NCBI GenBank assembly: GCA_026770025.1
Contig: JAMXDE010000016.1
Location: 1,488,001-1,552,000, forward strand
DNA: 64,000 nucleotides
Direction of reading: 5' to 3'
DNA from: Craspedostauros australis
Lineage: Eukaryota > Bacillariophyta > Bacillariophyceae > Mastogloiales > Achnanthaceae
Below, in pieces: positions 39,784 to 50,433 of this stretch (positions within the stretch are counted from its first letter, which is position 1; each line of letters starts with the position of its first letter). Position numbers and translations under genes: made by a program. The notes beneath the pieces were generated by a model that worked only from the letters and a program-made list of their open reading frames with translations, was not told the DNA's origin and did not search any database.

Positions 39784-40639
39784 CTACTCCACACATCAAT
39801 AGTCCCACACAAGTCAATCAACCACAATACGAACAAATGCACACTTAATCAGCAAAACCAGCAGTTGCCAACAACACAGGAGTGGTGCTTCTCGGGTTTG
39901 TGAGTTGCTTCGCTCTCCGCACTCCAACACTGGTTGCCCCGGTCATGCTATTCAGTCCAAGCCACCGTAGCGTACGTGTTTCATTTCAGCTTATTTTCCG
40001 ACCTATGGTAATTTTCATTTTTTACCGTTGCTCCCTGTGGAGTGGTCTGGAATTGTTGTACGGGTGCGTAGAGAAATGGTAGGTTTGGTACGGCTACGCC
40101 TCAGACGATGTTGACAAATTTCCAAACATCTTGCGATTGGCCCAACGCAGCAACGAAGGAGCGCGTCAAACAGCGCAAGAGGGAAAGAGGATGGGATCAC
40201 TTCGCTCGCGACGCAGAGCGGATGCCCGTTGGTTGTTGTGGCAAGTCGCTAAACGAAACCAATTTCGTTTGCACATCTGCGCTGCGCCAAACACCCAAAT
40301 AACTCGTGTTGGTCGACCCGCTGGACACGCAACAAGGCAAGATCTGTGGCAGAACTGCACAGATTTTCGCGCGGAGATCCAACATTGCGAGCACAACAAG
40401 ACAACACACACACTTGCACTCGCACACAGACGCAGCAAGAAACACCCCCCGCCAACCTCATCCTCTTCTCGCATACGACTAGTCGTAGTGGCAATACGAT
40501 CGAGTTGACACCAGAGACTGACACTCAAGTGGTCCACATTCATTCGCTTTCGCACGAAAAGGCAAAGGCAGTGGCACAGCACCCTGGCAATCTTAGTCAA
40601 CTCGCAAGCGACGCACAATCAACGCACAATCAACGCACC
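39784..40639. other. Intergenic / leader; nothing recognised
   Basis: The frame of the next gene is open upstream of its ATG (to 40346) but lacks an ATG and is low-complexity. A CTACTAGTCGTAGT-like palindrome region lies near 40475-40490. Confidence 0.45.
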
Positions 40640-41602
40640 ATGGTCTCCAACAGCCACAGCATCGATCCAATCGTCGCGGGACCTGTCACCGCGGGCATCT
40701 CGGCGGCAGCCACGACGTCCGCAATGGCCGCGGCCTCGACCACCATCCTGCATCCGCAGGAGCCGTCGCCGGAGACCGTCCAGACAACGTCCGACGACAA
40801 GAGCGTCTTCACCATGACCAGCATGTCCACGAGCCTCGGCAAGGACTCCAACGAGATCCGCTCGAGGCTCCTCAACCGCCTCGGCATCTACGGCACGGCC
40901 TCCACCGACAGGCAGCCAGGCCGCATGACGCACGTGCAGCCCATGACGGCGGCGCAGCACCGCAGGGTGCGCATCCTGCGGGGCATGGGCGTGGGTTACA
41001 CGATGATGCAGTCGCCGCCGGATGGATCCGTGCAGCGCGACATTCTGGCCGGCGTCGTTCCCTTTCAGGAGGAGCTCAAGACGCATGACTACGATGACGA
41101 CGAGCACAGCAATCCCGTCACCAGCGGCAGGGCGTCAACCACCCACATCTCCACCAATAACAACAACAACAACAAAGGCATCCTCTCACCCGAAGGCGAT
41201 GCTTCCACAGCACCATCCGACACCAGCGACACCGTGGCCACCAACGGCCTGCCGCCCAAGACGTCGAGGATAGCCTTCCAGGACGTCGTCGACGTCATGC
41301 CCATCCCCACGCGGCACGAGTACAGCGACCGCATCAAATCCAAAATCTGGAGCAACCGCCACGAACTGCAGGAGAATGCGGAACGCAACGCGGTGGAGTT
41401 TGCCAGCGAGGGATGGAAGTGGGAGAACGTCATCGAAGATGAGGGCATGTACATCTGTTCGGCGAGCGGAGAACTCGTCCATCCAGCGTGGGTTGGCGAT
41501 GTGCCCAGAGCAGCGTCGTCTGCTGCTTCGGAGACAGCAACGAATACATCAACGACCAATCAGCCCGCCATGGCGCAGGGAACTCCCATCAAGACCGCGT
41601 AG
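40640..41602 (+). CDS. IPTRHEYS-family protein A (candidate PP1-docking protein)
   Basis: 320 aa from ATG 40640, which follows an AATCAACGCAC repeat. Largely disordered (Ser, Thr, Ala, Asn). Two ordered motifs: RSRLLNRLGIYG near residue 74, and the block RIAFQDVVDVMPIPTRHEYS (210-229) continuing RIKSKIWSNRHE, NAVEFASEGWKWENVIED and GELVHPAW. The same layout occurs in the paralogue at 43639-44610. RIAF followed by hydrophobics fits the RVxF docking motif of protein phosphatase 1 regulators; I infer, not see, that role. No transmembrane or catalytic features. Confidence 0.75.
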   Translation: MVSNSHSIDPIVAGPVTAGISAAATTSAMAAASTTILHPQEPSPETVQTTSDDKSVFTMTSMSTSLGKDSNEIRSRLLNRLGIYGTASTDRQPGRMTHVQPMTAAQHRRVRILRGMGVGYTMMQSPPDGSVQRDILAGVVPFQEELKTHDYDDDEHSNPVTSGRASTTHISTNNNNNNKGILSPEGDASTAPSDTSDTVATNGLPPKTSRIAFQDVVDVMPIPTRHEYSDRIKSKIWSNRHELQENAERNAVEFASEGWKWENVIEDEGMYICSASGELVHPAWVGDVPRAASSAASETATNTSTTNQPAMAQGTPIKTA

Positions 41603-43638
41603 GCCATGTGCCGGCGGAGATGATGTTATCGCAACGAGCATACTCAACGTGTTTGGGAATGATGCCTCTATCAACCATCAGGATTCTCTGTCCTTGAGGC
41701 TGCCACCGCACAGGGCAGCGCAGAAAAGGTTCGTGGGCCTGCCATTGACGATCCGGTTGCAACTCTCTCTCTCTCTGGTTGATTCTGAATCGCTCTTCAA
41801 CGTGCTCGCCCACCGTGGTGGTGGAACGTGCAGCTTGCCGCACCCATCGATAGAGGAATGGTCATTCGGCTCCAGCAGCACAACAGCAACTGGTGATGGC
41901 ACAAAACGATCGCAGTTCGCGTTCAACAACGATCGATCATTTCATCCACGCGTCAATGCGACATGCGCACCTGATCTCAGATCATGACAAGAACAAGCAA
42001 GTTGGATGCTCTACATGCACCAATTCATGATACAGTCCAATTATATTCATATTGTAGGATATACAAGTAGCAAACCATCGTCGATGAACAATCGACGCGC
42101 ATGTGCATGTACCACAGAATAAGGTATTGCCGCACAATCCTGGATTCCTTAGGATCGCTTTGGAGTGCTCTCTGCTCTGCCTGCCATGGAAGCGGACTGC
42201 CGTGATGTGAACATAGTCATACACAACAACAACTTCGTACGCACGCATCAACACCTACCGCCTCCCTTCCCTCCGATGATGTCAACGATGTCAAGAAGAC
42301 GGTGTCAGAGACGTTGATCCACATCATGCACGCACCGCCTTGACGGGAGGAAAGATGATTCCCCGACAACGATTCGCGAGCTGTTGTCACATGGGCTGAT
42401 GTTGATCTATCTGATTTGGCTTGCGTCATCGTCAAAGCGCATCGATCGTATTCCTCTCTTGTGTGTGTTTGGGCTGTTGTTCGTCGCTGTTCGAGAGGCG
42501 ACGAGCAACGTGGCATGCTTGCAATCCATGACCACGCGACGCCTGTCGACGAACGCAACTCAGCGCTTGCCAGTGCTCTGGTGTCCCTTCGCAGACAAAC
42601 ATACAGCCCCGAATTACATAGCAAACGCGGCGAAGTTGTGCCCAGCTGACGTAGCCAGGTTCTCTCAAATGCGAAGTCCAAGACTTTTACATAAGGGCCT
42701 GCATTCGCTGGTACTGAAATATCAAGACAAATTACACATAACTTGTGGTGTTGCACGCTTGATGCAAGATTATCATCGTTCTGCGGCGACTGCACACAGG
42801 ATAAATCATTGGATGTTGTGTGTGGAATGGAAAAAGCACTGCGCACACATGATCGACAAATTCGGGGTAGGTAATTGTCCGTGATTTGACATTCCGTTGA
42901 CTCTTCAACAAGTTGTGGTGTGTTGTTGTGTAGAGCAATCGGACCATTTTAATGCTCTGCTCGTCTTCGTTCGGACAGCTTTGAAACCGCATTGGAACCG
43001 ACACACAACACAAAACACACAAAACACACAAAACACACAACAACATTCATCATCATCATTCACAAGTAACATCGCCATCCATCGGGACGTTGAAAAGAGC
43101 AACAGCGCAAGCAACTCTCATCCCTCCACAACTCTGCCTTCATCGGTTCTGATCACATCCGTCAAGACAAAGTATCAGCACCCCTTTGGAATCAGAAAGG
43201 TTCGCGTTTGCAGTGTTGAAGGACGGTGTCAATCTCGCCAACTGGGTGCCAAGCAGAGGAGGCCAGCAGGAAGGGTGAGTTCCTACGACTGCCGTTGGCT
43301 GTTCTGGACCGCTGCGCTCTCGTCGTATGTACCTGAGTCTCTGTATCTCCAACGCTCGATGACAAAACAACACAGGAACGAACGCATCCAATCAATTCCT
43401 ATTCTCACGTTCTGTCAGCGCTCGCTGTTCTATCGGTATTCACACGCACACGCACACGCACACTTCATGCGGACAGGATCGGTGCTGTATCGACGTGCCA
43501 GTTCCAATACGAGCAGAAGCACTGTTCACGTCTTGTGTCGGAAGCGATCACTCTCGATACTTGAGTGCAAGGACGAAAGATCGACGCAGACAAAGACAGC
43601 GCAGGGATCCAGCAAACAAGTGGAGGCAATCACACAAG
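41603..43638. other. 2 kb spacer between paralogues; no supported gene
   Basis: Frames at 42384-42884 (166 codons) and 42217-42846 minus overlap and lack domains. Simple repeats: CTCTCTCTCTCTC at 41764-41778, ACACAAAACACAC at 43002-43043, and CACACGCACACGCACACG at 43440-43462. The stretch from 42.9 kb probably contains the leader of the downstream gene, whose frame is open from 43495 without an ATG. Confidence 0.45.
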
Positions 43639-44610
43639 ATGATGACAACGACAATGACGATGACGATGGGAGGATCTGCTGCCAATCGGGCCGCCGATGG
43701 GAGGCAATGTCAACGGGCGAAGTCTTCCGAACATGACGAGTGCGATCATCAACCGCAACAACGGCAACAACAACAGCAGCAACAACGACGCTGTCACTTG
43801 TTGCGCCGACCTGTCACCGTCGTCGAGACACGCCGAAGATTGTTCAACCGACTGGGTCTCTTCATCCCGACGCCACCGCCCGATGGATGCAAGGCAAAAC
43901 AAGCACAACAATCTCCCAAGACGCACCACACGCTGAAGGGACGCCTCAATGACGCGCATGCGATCTACGAATGCGGTGACACCGACAGCGAGACGGTCAG
44001 CAGCGCTTCCACGACGCAATCGTCGCAAAGCGGCGTGCGATTCGATCCCACCGTCACCATCCTGCAGATCCCCACGCGTCATGAATACTCCAACCGCATC
44101 CGCCATCATCTGTGGACGACCGGGCATGAAATCCGCCGCATGAAGCAGCAAAATAAGCTGGAATTCGAATTCGAAGGTCGCGATTGGAAGAACGTGGTGC
44201 TGGAGGATGACATGAACTACGATGCCGCGCTGGGGCAATTCGTGCATCCCATCCACGCCTTGCGGCAGCGCCATCAGTCCTACAATCGATACAAACATCT
44301 GCGGCGGCAGCAATTGCAAGCGCGGCAAGACTATGAACGGCAACAGCAGCATGGTCAGAATCCTAACCCTCACCACACTGCCTCCAAAAGCCGAAGACGG
44401 CAGATCATGCCGCAGGTCCAACTGCAACAACAACAATACCGTGATGGCATCCCAAACAACGATTGTTTGCGAGGATATCCGGTGCACAATTCACACCATG
44501 CCCACACGTCCATCATGGACGACATCTTTGACAGCGATTGGAATCAGTTCCTTCCGTTGCGACGCAATCCAACGGTCGTCGGATGTGACGTCCTGTCGAG
44601 CTACAGATAG
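43639..44610 (+). CDS. IPTRHEYS-family protein B (paralogue of 40640-41602)
   Basis: 323 aa from ATG 43639 (first ATG of a frame open from 43495). A Gln-rich, basic N-terminus is followed by TRRRLFNRLGLFIPTPPPDG (R65 onward; compare RSRLLNRLGIYG in the upstream gene), then SGVRFDPTVTILQIPTRHEY (131-150), RIRHHLWTTGHEIRRMKQQN, LEFEFEGRDWKNVVLED and GQFVHPIH, all collinear with paralogue A. The docking-like triplet here is VRF without a preceding basic residue, so the PP1 hypothesis is weaker for this copy. The C-terminus is His/Gln/Asn-rich with polyglutamine tracts. Confidence 0.75.
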   Translation: MMTTTMTMTMGGSAANRAADGRQCQRAKSSEHDECDHQPQQRQQQQQQQRRCHLLRRPVTVVETRRRLFNRLGLFIPTPPPDGCKAKQAQQSPKTHHTLKGRLNDAHAIYECGDTDSETVSSASTTQSSQSGVRFDPTVTILQIPTRHEYSNRIRHHLWTTGHEIRRMKQQNKLEFEFEGRDWKNVVLEDDMNYDAALGQFVHPIHALRQRHQSYNRYKHLRRQQLQARQDYERQQQHGQNPNPHHTASKSRRRQIMPQVQLQQQQYRDGIPNNDCLRGYPVHNSHHAHTSIMDDIFDSDWNQFLPLRRNPTVVGCDVLSSYR

Positions 44611-44757
44611 CACGGTGCGAACGACGACCATCCATTACGATGCAATGCAACAACCCAACAAAAACCTGAAGGAAGTTGCGATAGCAATATAGATTCCATG
44701 TAACGTGGCGGACTTGAAGCTAAATTCATAAGCATTCCATTATGCAATTCCTTAGCA

Positions 44758-45672
44758 CTATAGCTGCTGCAGCAAGAGACGGTTCACCTCATGCGTTTGG
44801 CCCAAGGCGGATTCAAGATTCGATGGTGCCTTCATCTTGATGGTTCGCATCGTGTGCTCGCGTCGCCGTTCGTTGCCCAGCAACCAGATCTTGGCATTCA
44901 CCATCTCCTCGCCATCTTCATCCGTCGGCACCTGTTGCGCATCGCAGCTTGGATCGTCTGATTCATGATGAAATGCCTTCGACCAAAGCGAATACTCATT
45001 GGATCTATGCCATTGCTGATGACGTTCTCGATCTTGCTCGTCGTCCGCGACCCCACCAAAGAAATGTTCCACATCCAACGGAATGTCCTGCGGCGGCGCA
45101 TCGCCCCACGTGTTGAACAGTATCACGCTGCGGCCCCACATTTCCTCCGGCGTTTGCTGCGGCGCCCCGCGCACGAATGGCAGCATCCAGAAATTGTGCG
45201 GTCTCGGCACCGCGTGCAAGGTATCGCCTTGAAACCGCAACAGCCGCCCCTCGACGGCCGGCACGGTCACGAGCTGCACGGCATGCCGCACAAGATCGCC
45301 GCCGCTGCGCCGACCGGGAAAGACGCAGGTCGGACCGCGCACGTGCGTGCCGACGTTCAAGTACAGCACGTGGCCGCTTGTGGGGTAGCGGTACGGGACA
45401 GTGCCGGATGCATCGCTGTCCTTCGCCAGGCGTTCGTCGACATCCGCATGCGCCTCGATGGATTTCCATTCCAGCCGCGTCCAATACTCGACGTAGGTGG
45501 AGTTGTCCGACAGCTGCGTGAGGATGGAATCCAAGACGACCTCCATCTCGTTCAGCTCGTGGGCGGTTCTGTTTCTGGAGAACACATTGTGGATGGAACC
45601 CTTCTCCTTCGATAGATGATGCAATCGATTTGCCGTTGCTTCATTCAGCACTGTTGTGGGATAGCATGGCAT
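44758..45672 (-). CDS. Putative 2-oxoglutarate/Fe(II) oxygenase-like protein
   Basis: 304 aa from ATG 45672. The central region has the strand pattern of 2OG oxygenases: GHVLYLNVGTHVRGPTCVF, then GRLLRFQGDTLHAVPRP with the distal metal-type His, and about 30 residues on GRSVILFNTWGDAPP with an Arg positioned to bind the cosubstrate carboxylate. The expected proximal HxD pair is not obvious (LNVGTH is a candidate), so activity is uncertain. N-terminal region is helical (LHHLSKEKGSIHNVF, ELNEMEVVLDSILTQLSDN). No intron evident. The upstream region carries ATGGC/ATGGG pentamer repeats. Confidence 0.6.
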   Translation of the reverse strand: MPCYPTTVLNEATANRLHHLSKEKGSIHNVFSRNRTAHELNEMEVVLDSILTQLSDNSTYVEYWTRLEWKSIEAHADVDERLAKDSDASGTVPYRYPTSGHVLYLNVGTHVRGPTCVFPGRRSGGDLVRHAVQLVTVPAVEGRLLRFQGDTLHAVPRPHNFWMLPFVRGAPQQTPEEMWGRSVILFNTWGDAPPQDIPLDVEHFFGGVADDEQDRERHQQWHRSNEYSLWSKAFHHESDDPSCDAQQVPTDEDGEEMVNAKIWLLGNERRREHTMRTIKMKAPSNLESALGQTHEVNRLLLQQL

Positions 45673-45705
45673 GGCATGGGATGGGATGGCATGGTACGGT
45701 GCGGT
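45664..45705 (+). repeat. ATGGC/ATGGG pentanucleotide repeat at gene start
   Basis: GCATGGCATGGCATGGGATG and neighbours form about eight imperfect five-base units spanning the start region of the minus-strand gene. Confidence 0.8.
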
Positions 45706-46487
45706 ACCAATGTGTGTGAAGTTAGGCACGGAGGCAAAGGGATGGGCAGAGCAAAACAAACAGACGCAAGAAGAGAGCGTGCATGGTAGTATATTTGTGA
45801 GACAGTGCCGTACGACTACGAGTACCCATCCAAAGAGCGACGAACTCCATCAATAGAGCGACTCACCATTGTCCCACACAACGCAGTTCGCTGTACGGAT
45901 GGAATCAGATGGCTTGGAGGGAGTTGCCAACGAATGAGCCACAACCAACAGCGCGAGAACCGTCGCGATGAACAGATCGAAGTGGATCATTTTCAAAAAG
46001 GATTTCTGCAGCGCAGTTCCTGCCGATGGGTGGATTGGATAGGGTTAGTCTCGAGTAGTTTGCGATGCCCTGGGATCACATGGGATGTGCACAGATCGCG
46101 GTGGATGGAGGAGCCGAGATCGGCAGTTTCTTTCTCTCGTTGGCATTTGCGTGTGACGTCTTGTTTGATCAAAAAGTGGTCGTGATGTTTCGTGATTCAT
46201 TCGTGAGTGAATTGTTTGAAAACGGGGACACCCGGCAAAAAGGGTCGAATTAGTCGATATTGGAGATGACTGGCCCAGCCAATTAAAACTTGTTGTAATG
46301 GCGATGACAAATATTCCCGCGAAAAGAATGCTCTCGACTCATATTGTTGTTCTCAGGAACTCTTCGTGGGTCATAGCTTCGAGTTTCACTGTTGGGAGAA
46401 TCATGGAGAAACTCCGACAATGACCCTGAAGCACAGCCTCGTGATTTAATCCCGAGAAGTCGTGCAACAACCAAACCCATGATTTTA

Positions 46488-46690
46488 ATAGCCGTCGTTC
46501 GACTCAAATAGCCGTCACTCGACTCAAATAGCCGTCATTAGATTTAAATAGCCGTCATTCGACTCAAATAGCCGTCATTTGATTTAAATAGCCGTCACTC
46601 GACTCAAATAGCCGTCATTAGATTTAAATAGCCGTCACTCGACTCAAATAGCCGTCATTAGATTTTAATAGCCGTCATTCGACTTATTTA
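46488..46690 (+). repeat. Satellite array 1: ten 20-bp AAATAGCCGTC units
   Basis: Ten head-to-tail copies of AAATAGCCGTCATTCGACTC-type units with an exact 20-bp step. Copies alternate between ACTCA and ATTTA linkers, a 40-bp higher-order period. Ends with GACTTATTTAG. Confidence 0.9.
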
Positions 46691-47150
46691 GTTAGTCATC
46701 TGTTGCCTTCACGGGATACGTCTCCACCACTATTTTAGTAATTAGATCACTCCCTCACACCCCACAAAACGCAACAGCCGGCCATCAACCACCGCTCACC
46801 CACACCAAGCAACACAGGAAGCTCAACCTTGGCAATCGGTCAACGCTCATCAACACTCATGCGAAGTTCAATGCTGCGATGAAGGTGTCTAGTCCATCTT
46901 GCATTGGCTTCCCTAACATTCAATTTTTCGACTTGGCAAGGCTTCACATTCATAAGATAGCAATGAAATTTGAACGGTGATGACAACACTCCAAACGCAC
47001 ACCCGTCTCTGTTGTGATTCTTTGAGAGCAGAACAGAGCAGCGAAGAGCCATCAATTTGTGGTTTCGTTGGGAGACCAGGCGCATTTACCTGGGTTGATT
47101 AATTTCCCAACTTGTCAACTTGGATCACGAGTAGAAAGCACTGCGAATAA
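46691..47150. other. Spacer between the two arrays
   Basis: 460 bp with an 81-codon minus frame (47085-46840, MRLVSQRNHKLMALRCSVLL) that I do not recognise. Could be element-encoded or chance. Confidence 0.35.
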
Positions 47151-47354
47151 AATAGCCGCCGTTCGACTCAAATAGCCGTCATTCGATTCAAATAGCCGCG
47201 ACTCGACTTAAATAGCCGTCATTTGATTTAAATAGCCGTCATTCGATTCAAATAGCCGCGACTCGACTTAAATAGCCGTCATTAGATTTAAATAGCCGTC
47301 ACTCGATTCAAATAGCCGTCATTTGATTTAAATAGCCGTCATTCGAAATATTTA
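47151..47354 (+). repeat. Satellite array 2: ten 20-bp AAATAGCCGTC units
   Basis: Ten copies in the same orientation as array 1 with the same 20-bp step, but with a three-unit (60-bp) higher-order pattern: ATTCA, ACTTA, ATTTA linkers in rotation, the second unit carrying GCCGCGACTCG. Ends with GAAATATTTAG, similar to the end of array 1. Confidence 0.9.
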
Positions 47355-47845
47355 GAATGTCGAACTGCATGGTTTCTTAACTGACGGGACTCGATCAAGC
47401 CGGCGAGCTGCATCGTTGCCTCGCTGTGTTTATCCGAAGTAGGACCAACAGGATGCCTCCATAAGTTCTTCGAAGGAAGACTTGTTCTTCATCGATGTCA
47501 AAACGTCGCATGTGGCTTTCTCGTGTCTGAGTGACAAAATCGTTCTTGGGTGTCGAATTAGTCGTACTAGTCGATTTTCGTTTCCGTTGCTTTTTGCCGG
47601 GTGTCCCGGGTTTCTGATCAACTGGACCAGACGAGTTGGTTGTCGAAACTTCGGCGATGTTCGAAATGATTCTGCTTTGGCCGTTGTCTCTTTCCTGTTT
47701 TTGGTGCAGTATCATCGCCATCCTCGTCGCCGCTCTGGCATCGCCATCCTTGTCCCACCCTCCTCCACAATCCAGCATCCACCAAAAGCAAGAGTGCGTC
47801 ACAGCTCTCAATACTCGGACGACACCATACCAAGACTCGGACACC

Positions 47846-48739
47846 ATGGCAACGACAGAACGGAAGGAAGAGACGAAGCCGGAAGCTGCGGCGGTCGTTG
47901 CGTTGGAGACGAGCAACATTCAAGTGCGGTCATTCGCAGCATCGTTGCCACCCAGCATCACCCACAGCGTCGAAGAGGACGGCGGCAGCAGACCAGCGCC
48001 GAAGGTCGACGTGATTGGCATGTTCGGTGACAACTGCATCGTCGGGACGGTCATGACCATGAAGAAGACCGCCAAGATATGGGTTGGCTGGGGCAAGGTC
48101 GATGCGTCGATAGGAGGTGTTGCAACGACTGCGGATGCTCAAGAACAGACGAGCAGGGTGGGATCAGGTGAGCGCAATGCGACCTCTGCAATATTACACT
48201 CAATATTTGAGTTTATTGTTGTGTCACGTTGCTATTATACATTGTCGGAACGTGAACCGTTTGTTTGCATTCTACTGGAGTTGTCCACACGGGTGCACTT
48301 TCATCAATGACCGCATACACCTCACCACCACTTGGCGCCATTCGCTTGAACAATATCGCCAACCGCGGTCGCAACCGCATCCTCCACCAAATTCTCAAAC
48401 ACAGGCGCACCCGCCATGGGCAACCTGGTCGTCGCCATGCCGCGTTCCAACTTCCGCGGCGCCTTTTCGACAAGTTCCGCGAACGATCTGCCCAGCTCCA
48501 GCCTGATCGGGACGGACAGTTCGGAGGACCACATCCTGGCCTCGCAGATGGCCTCGCGGTTGGCCAAGCGATCTGGCAGGGCCGTCTTCGTGTCATGCAA
48601 CCTCATGACGGGCGGCGATGGCCTTGCCGATGCGGGCAGCAGCGACGCGTGGATGATGGGGTTGAGTCAGGATCTTGTGGCGCAACGTGCTGCGGCCATC
48701 GCGGAAAAGGAGATTTGGACAATATTATCGCAGGGTTGA
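47846..48739 (+). CDS. PSMG4: Proteasome assembly chaperone 4 (two exons)
   Basis: PSMG4/PAC4 pairs with PAC3 to guide assembly of the 20S proteasome alpha ring (family knowledge). Exons 47846-48167 and 48405-48739 give 218 aa. Family features: IQVRSFAASLPPSITHSV, then IGTV-like strands TVMTMKKTAKIWVGWG, and in exon 2 MGNLVVAMPRS, SSSLIGTDSSEDHILASQMA and RLAKRSGRAVFVSCNL, matching the human LAVAM, TSLLGDTSD and QRLARKTNKQVFVSYNL stretches in order. The N-terminus is extended by about 30 Glu/Ala/Lys-rich residues and a Gly/Ala insert lies between the halves. It begins about 240 bp beyond the satellite element. Confidence 0.85.
48168..48404 (+). other. Intron of PSMG4 (237 nt, phase 1)
   Basis: Donor GTGAGC at 48168, acceptor CTCAAACACAG ending 48404. 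Splicing forms a Gly codon across the junction (TSRVGSG-APAMGNLVV) and keeps the family order. Confidence 0.8.
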
Positions 48740-49152
48740 GTGGGATTGCGAATGCTATGCGTTGACGGAGAGCAGGCATTGAAGCGGTTGCTGCAGCATG
48801 ATGCGAGAGGGACAGTTGCAAGAGTTCGACTTCGCAGGTTACGGAATCCAGATCGTCATGAAAAGCAGATCACATGGAATTGCAAGACCACGCAATGAGC
48901 ACAAGTGATCGCATGTTCATGTCCACGCTCGTCAATGGACAATCAAGTGGCCAGACGCAACCAAGCAATAGAAGATTGCGACGTATTCAAACACGTGGAT
49001 CAACACATAAGAGCGCATAGACACGCACTCTAGCACCGTTACCATGCAAGTGTCAGGATTGTGTTGTTGTCTATTAAGAAATTATATCTGTATCCCTTTC
49101 CAGGTGGTGCGAGCACTGCAGATACTTGCCGCGAAGCAGATTATTATCCACT
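48740..49152. other. Convergent intergenic region
   Basis: No gene recognised; shared 3' regions of PSMG4 and the membrane protein gene. Confidence 0.5.
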
Positions 49153-50433
49153 CTACAGAGTCTTCTTGGCGACGCTGTTCTTGTTGTCCACATCCCGCAA
49201 CACGAGCGCCTTGGCCGAATGGCGCATGACGAGACCTTGCAACGTCCAGGCGACGCACAACCAGGAATGCAGCAGGGTGTTGATGGCACCCAGCGACATG
49301 TCTGTGTACTGCACGAGCAACGGGTACATGGGCAGCAACGGCGCATTGAGGATGAAGGCGATGGAACCCACCATCTGCGACCATGGCTGCATGTGCTTCT
49401 GCGGCGAGAAGAGGAAGAAGATGGTGAAGTAGAGGCTGGACGGGACCTGCGTGATGCCGGCGATGAAGATGTCGCAGGCCGGTCGTTGGAAGGACATGCC
49501 GCCGTAGACCAGCACGGCCGTGACGGTGAGTCCGAACAGGTACCAGAACGATGCCGGGACGATGGGCATGGCTCGGATGACGGGGTGGCAGTCGTCATGC
49601 AGCTGGAACCGCCGCACGACCTCGGAGCCGCTGAGGCCCATGAAGGTGGAGGCGCCCGTGACGGTGCCCACGCAGATGGTCCACAGCAGGCGGAAGGACC
49701 AATGGTTGCGCAGGGCCACGCTCGTGTAGAAGTGGTGCGAGATGCCACCGGCCAGGACGGAAGCGGCGTAGGAGGCCAGCAAGATGGAGGCGCTGTTGCA
49801 GAGCTTGTCCGACACGTCTGGTTTGGAGACGCGCCAGGTCGACCAGGCCAAGGTCGACATGACGATGGTCAGCGCATAATCCGTTCCGTAGGTCCAGACG
49901 GAGTTGTCGAAGATCGATTGCGCCTCGTTGTAGACGTAGAACGCCTTGTCGTAGGTGTTGGTGGCCGCCTCGAAGGAGAGGAAGAATGGGAACCACAGCG
50001 AGAACAGCACCATGACGATGGCGATGACCACGCCTCCTGCGTTCCACATGATGTGCTCTGCGATGGACAGCGGCCGCTGCTGCTTCTGGTACAGGCTGGC
50101 AGCCTGCGATCCGTCGGCATGCAAGCGCTTGGAGGCGCTGGAGAGGTGCTGCTGTCCTGGCAGTGCGTCGCCGAAATCGGAGGAGGCGTTGCTGGAGGAT
50201 TCCGAGTTCGCCAACGATTCTCGGTACAGTCCGGGTGGGACGCTGCTGCTGTCTGACTGGCACATCTTGCGATCTGTCTTGCTACCGATGCTCCTATCTC
50301 TGCTTCTGTCGGTGTTGATGTTGGTGTGGTTTCTCTTGACTAGGATTGTTGTGAGACTCTGCGAGACCAAGTGCGTATTGGTGCTTGATTGCTGGAAGAT
50401 TGCGACTGCGAGGGTGCTTCGGAATAGCTGCAT
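49153..50433 (-). CDS. Polytopic membrane protein, unknown function (about eight helices)
   Basis: 426 aa from ATG 50433; an in-frame ATG at 50265 would give 370 aa and is equally likely, since the extra 56 residues are polar and unremarkable. The hydrophobic profile shows about eight helices, including GGVVIAIVMVLFSLWFPFF, YALTIVMSTLAWSTW, ASILLASYAASVLAGGISHH, LLWTICVGTVTGASTFMGL, FWYLFGLTVTAVLVYGG and MVGSIAFILNAPLLPMYPLL. A conserved-looking WTYGTDYALT and GGISHHFYT with paired His lie at helix ends. It loosely recalls other seven/eight-helix families with membrane-edge histidines, but I cannot assign one. Confidence 0.75.
   Translation of the reverse strand: MQLFRSTLAVAIFQQSSTNTHLVSQSLTTILVKRNHTNINTDRSRDRSIGSKTDRKMCQSDSSSVPPGLYRESLANSESSSNASSDFGDALPGQQHLSSASKRLHADGSQAASLYQKQQRPLSIAEHIMWNAGGVVIAIVMVLFSLWFPFFLSFEAATNTYDKAFYVYNEAQSIFDNSVWTYGTDYALTIVMSTLAWSTWRVSKPDVSDKLCNSASILLASYAASVLAGGISHHFYTSVALRNHWSFRLLWTICVGTVTGASTFMGLSGSEVVRRFQLHDDCHPVIRAMPIVPASFWYLFGLTVTAVLVYGGMSFQRPACDIFIAGITQVPSSLYFTIFFLFSPQKHMQPWSQMVGSIAFILNAPLLPMYPLLVQYTDMSLGAINTLLHSWLCVAWTLQGLVMRHSAKALVLRDVDNKNSVAKKTL

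Larger units (their letters stand above)
46225..47607. mobile_element. 1.38 kb inverted-repeat-bounded element with satellite arrays
   Basis: GGGACACCCGGCAAAAAG at 46225-46242 is a perfect 18-bp inverted match to CTTTTTGCCGGGTGTCCC at 47590-47607. Close inside both ends is a TCGAATTAGTCG motif. The interior is occupied by two arrays of a 20-bp repeat and a 460-bp spacer, with no transposase, so it looks like a non-autonomous DNA transposon carrying satellite DNA. No clear target-site duplication was found (flanks AAAACG and GGGTTT). Confidence 0.6.

Noticed and set aside
45005-45484. Alternative minus-strand frame of 159 codons inside the 2OG-like gene
   Set aside because: Arg/Ala-rich overlapping frame in GC-rich DNA; the longer frame has the ordered strand motifs.
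46488-47354. CRISPR-like arrays
   Set aside because: The 20-bp units are contiguous without unique spacers, no cas genes are present and the context is eukaryotic.
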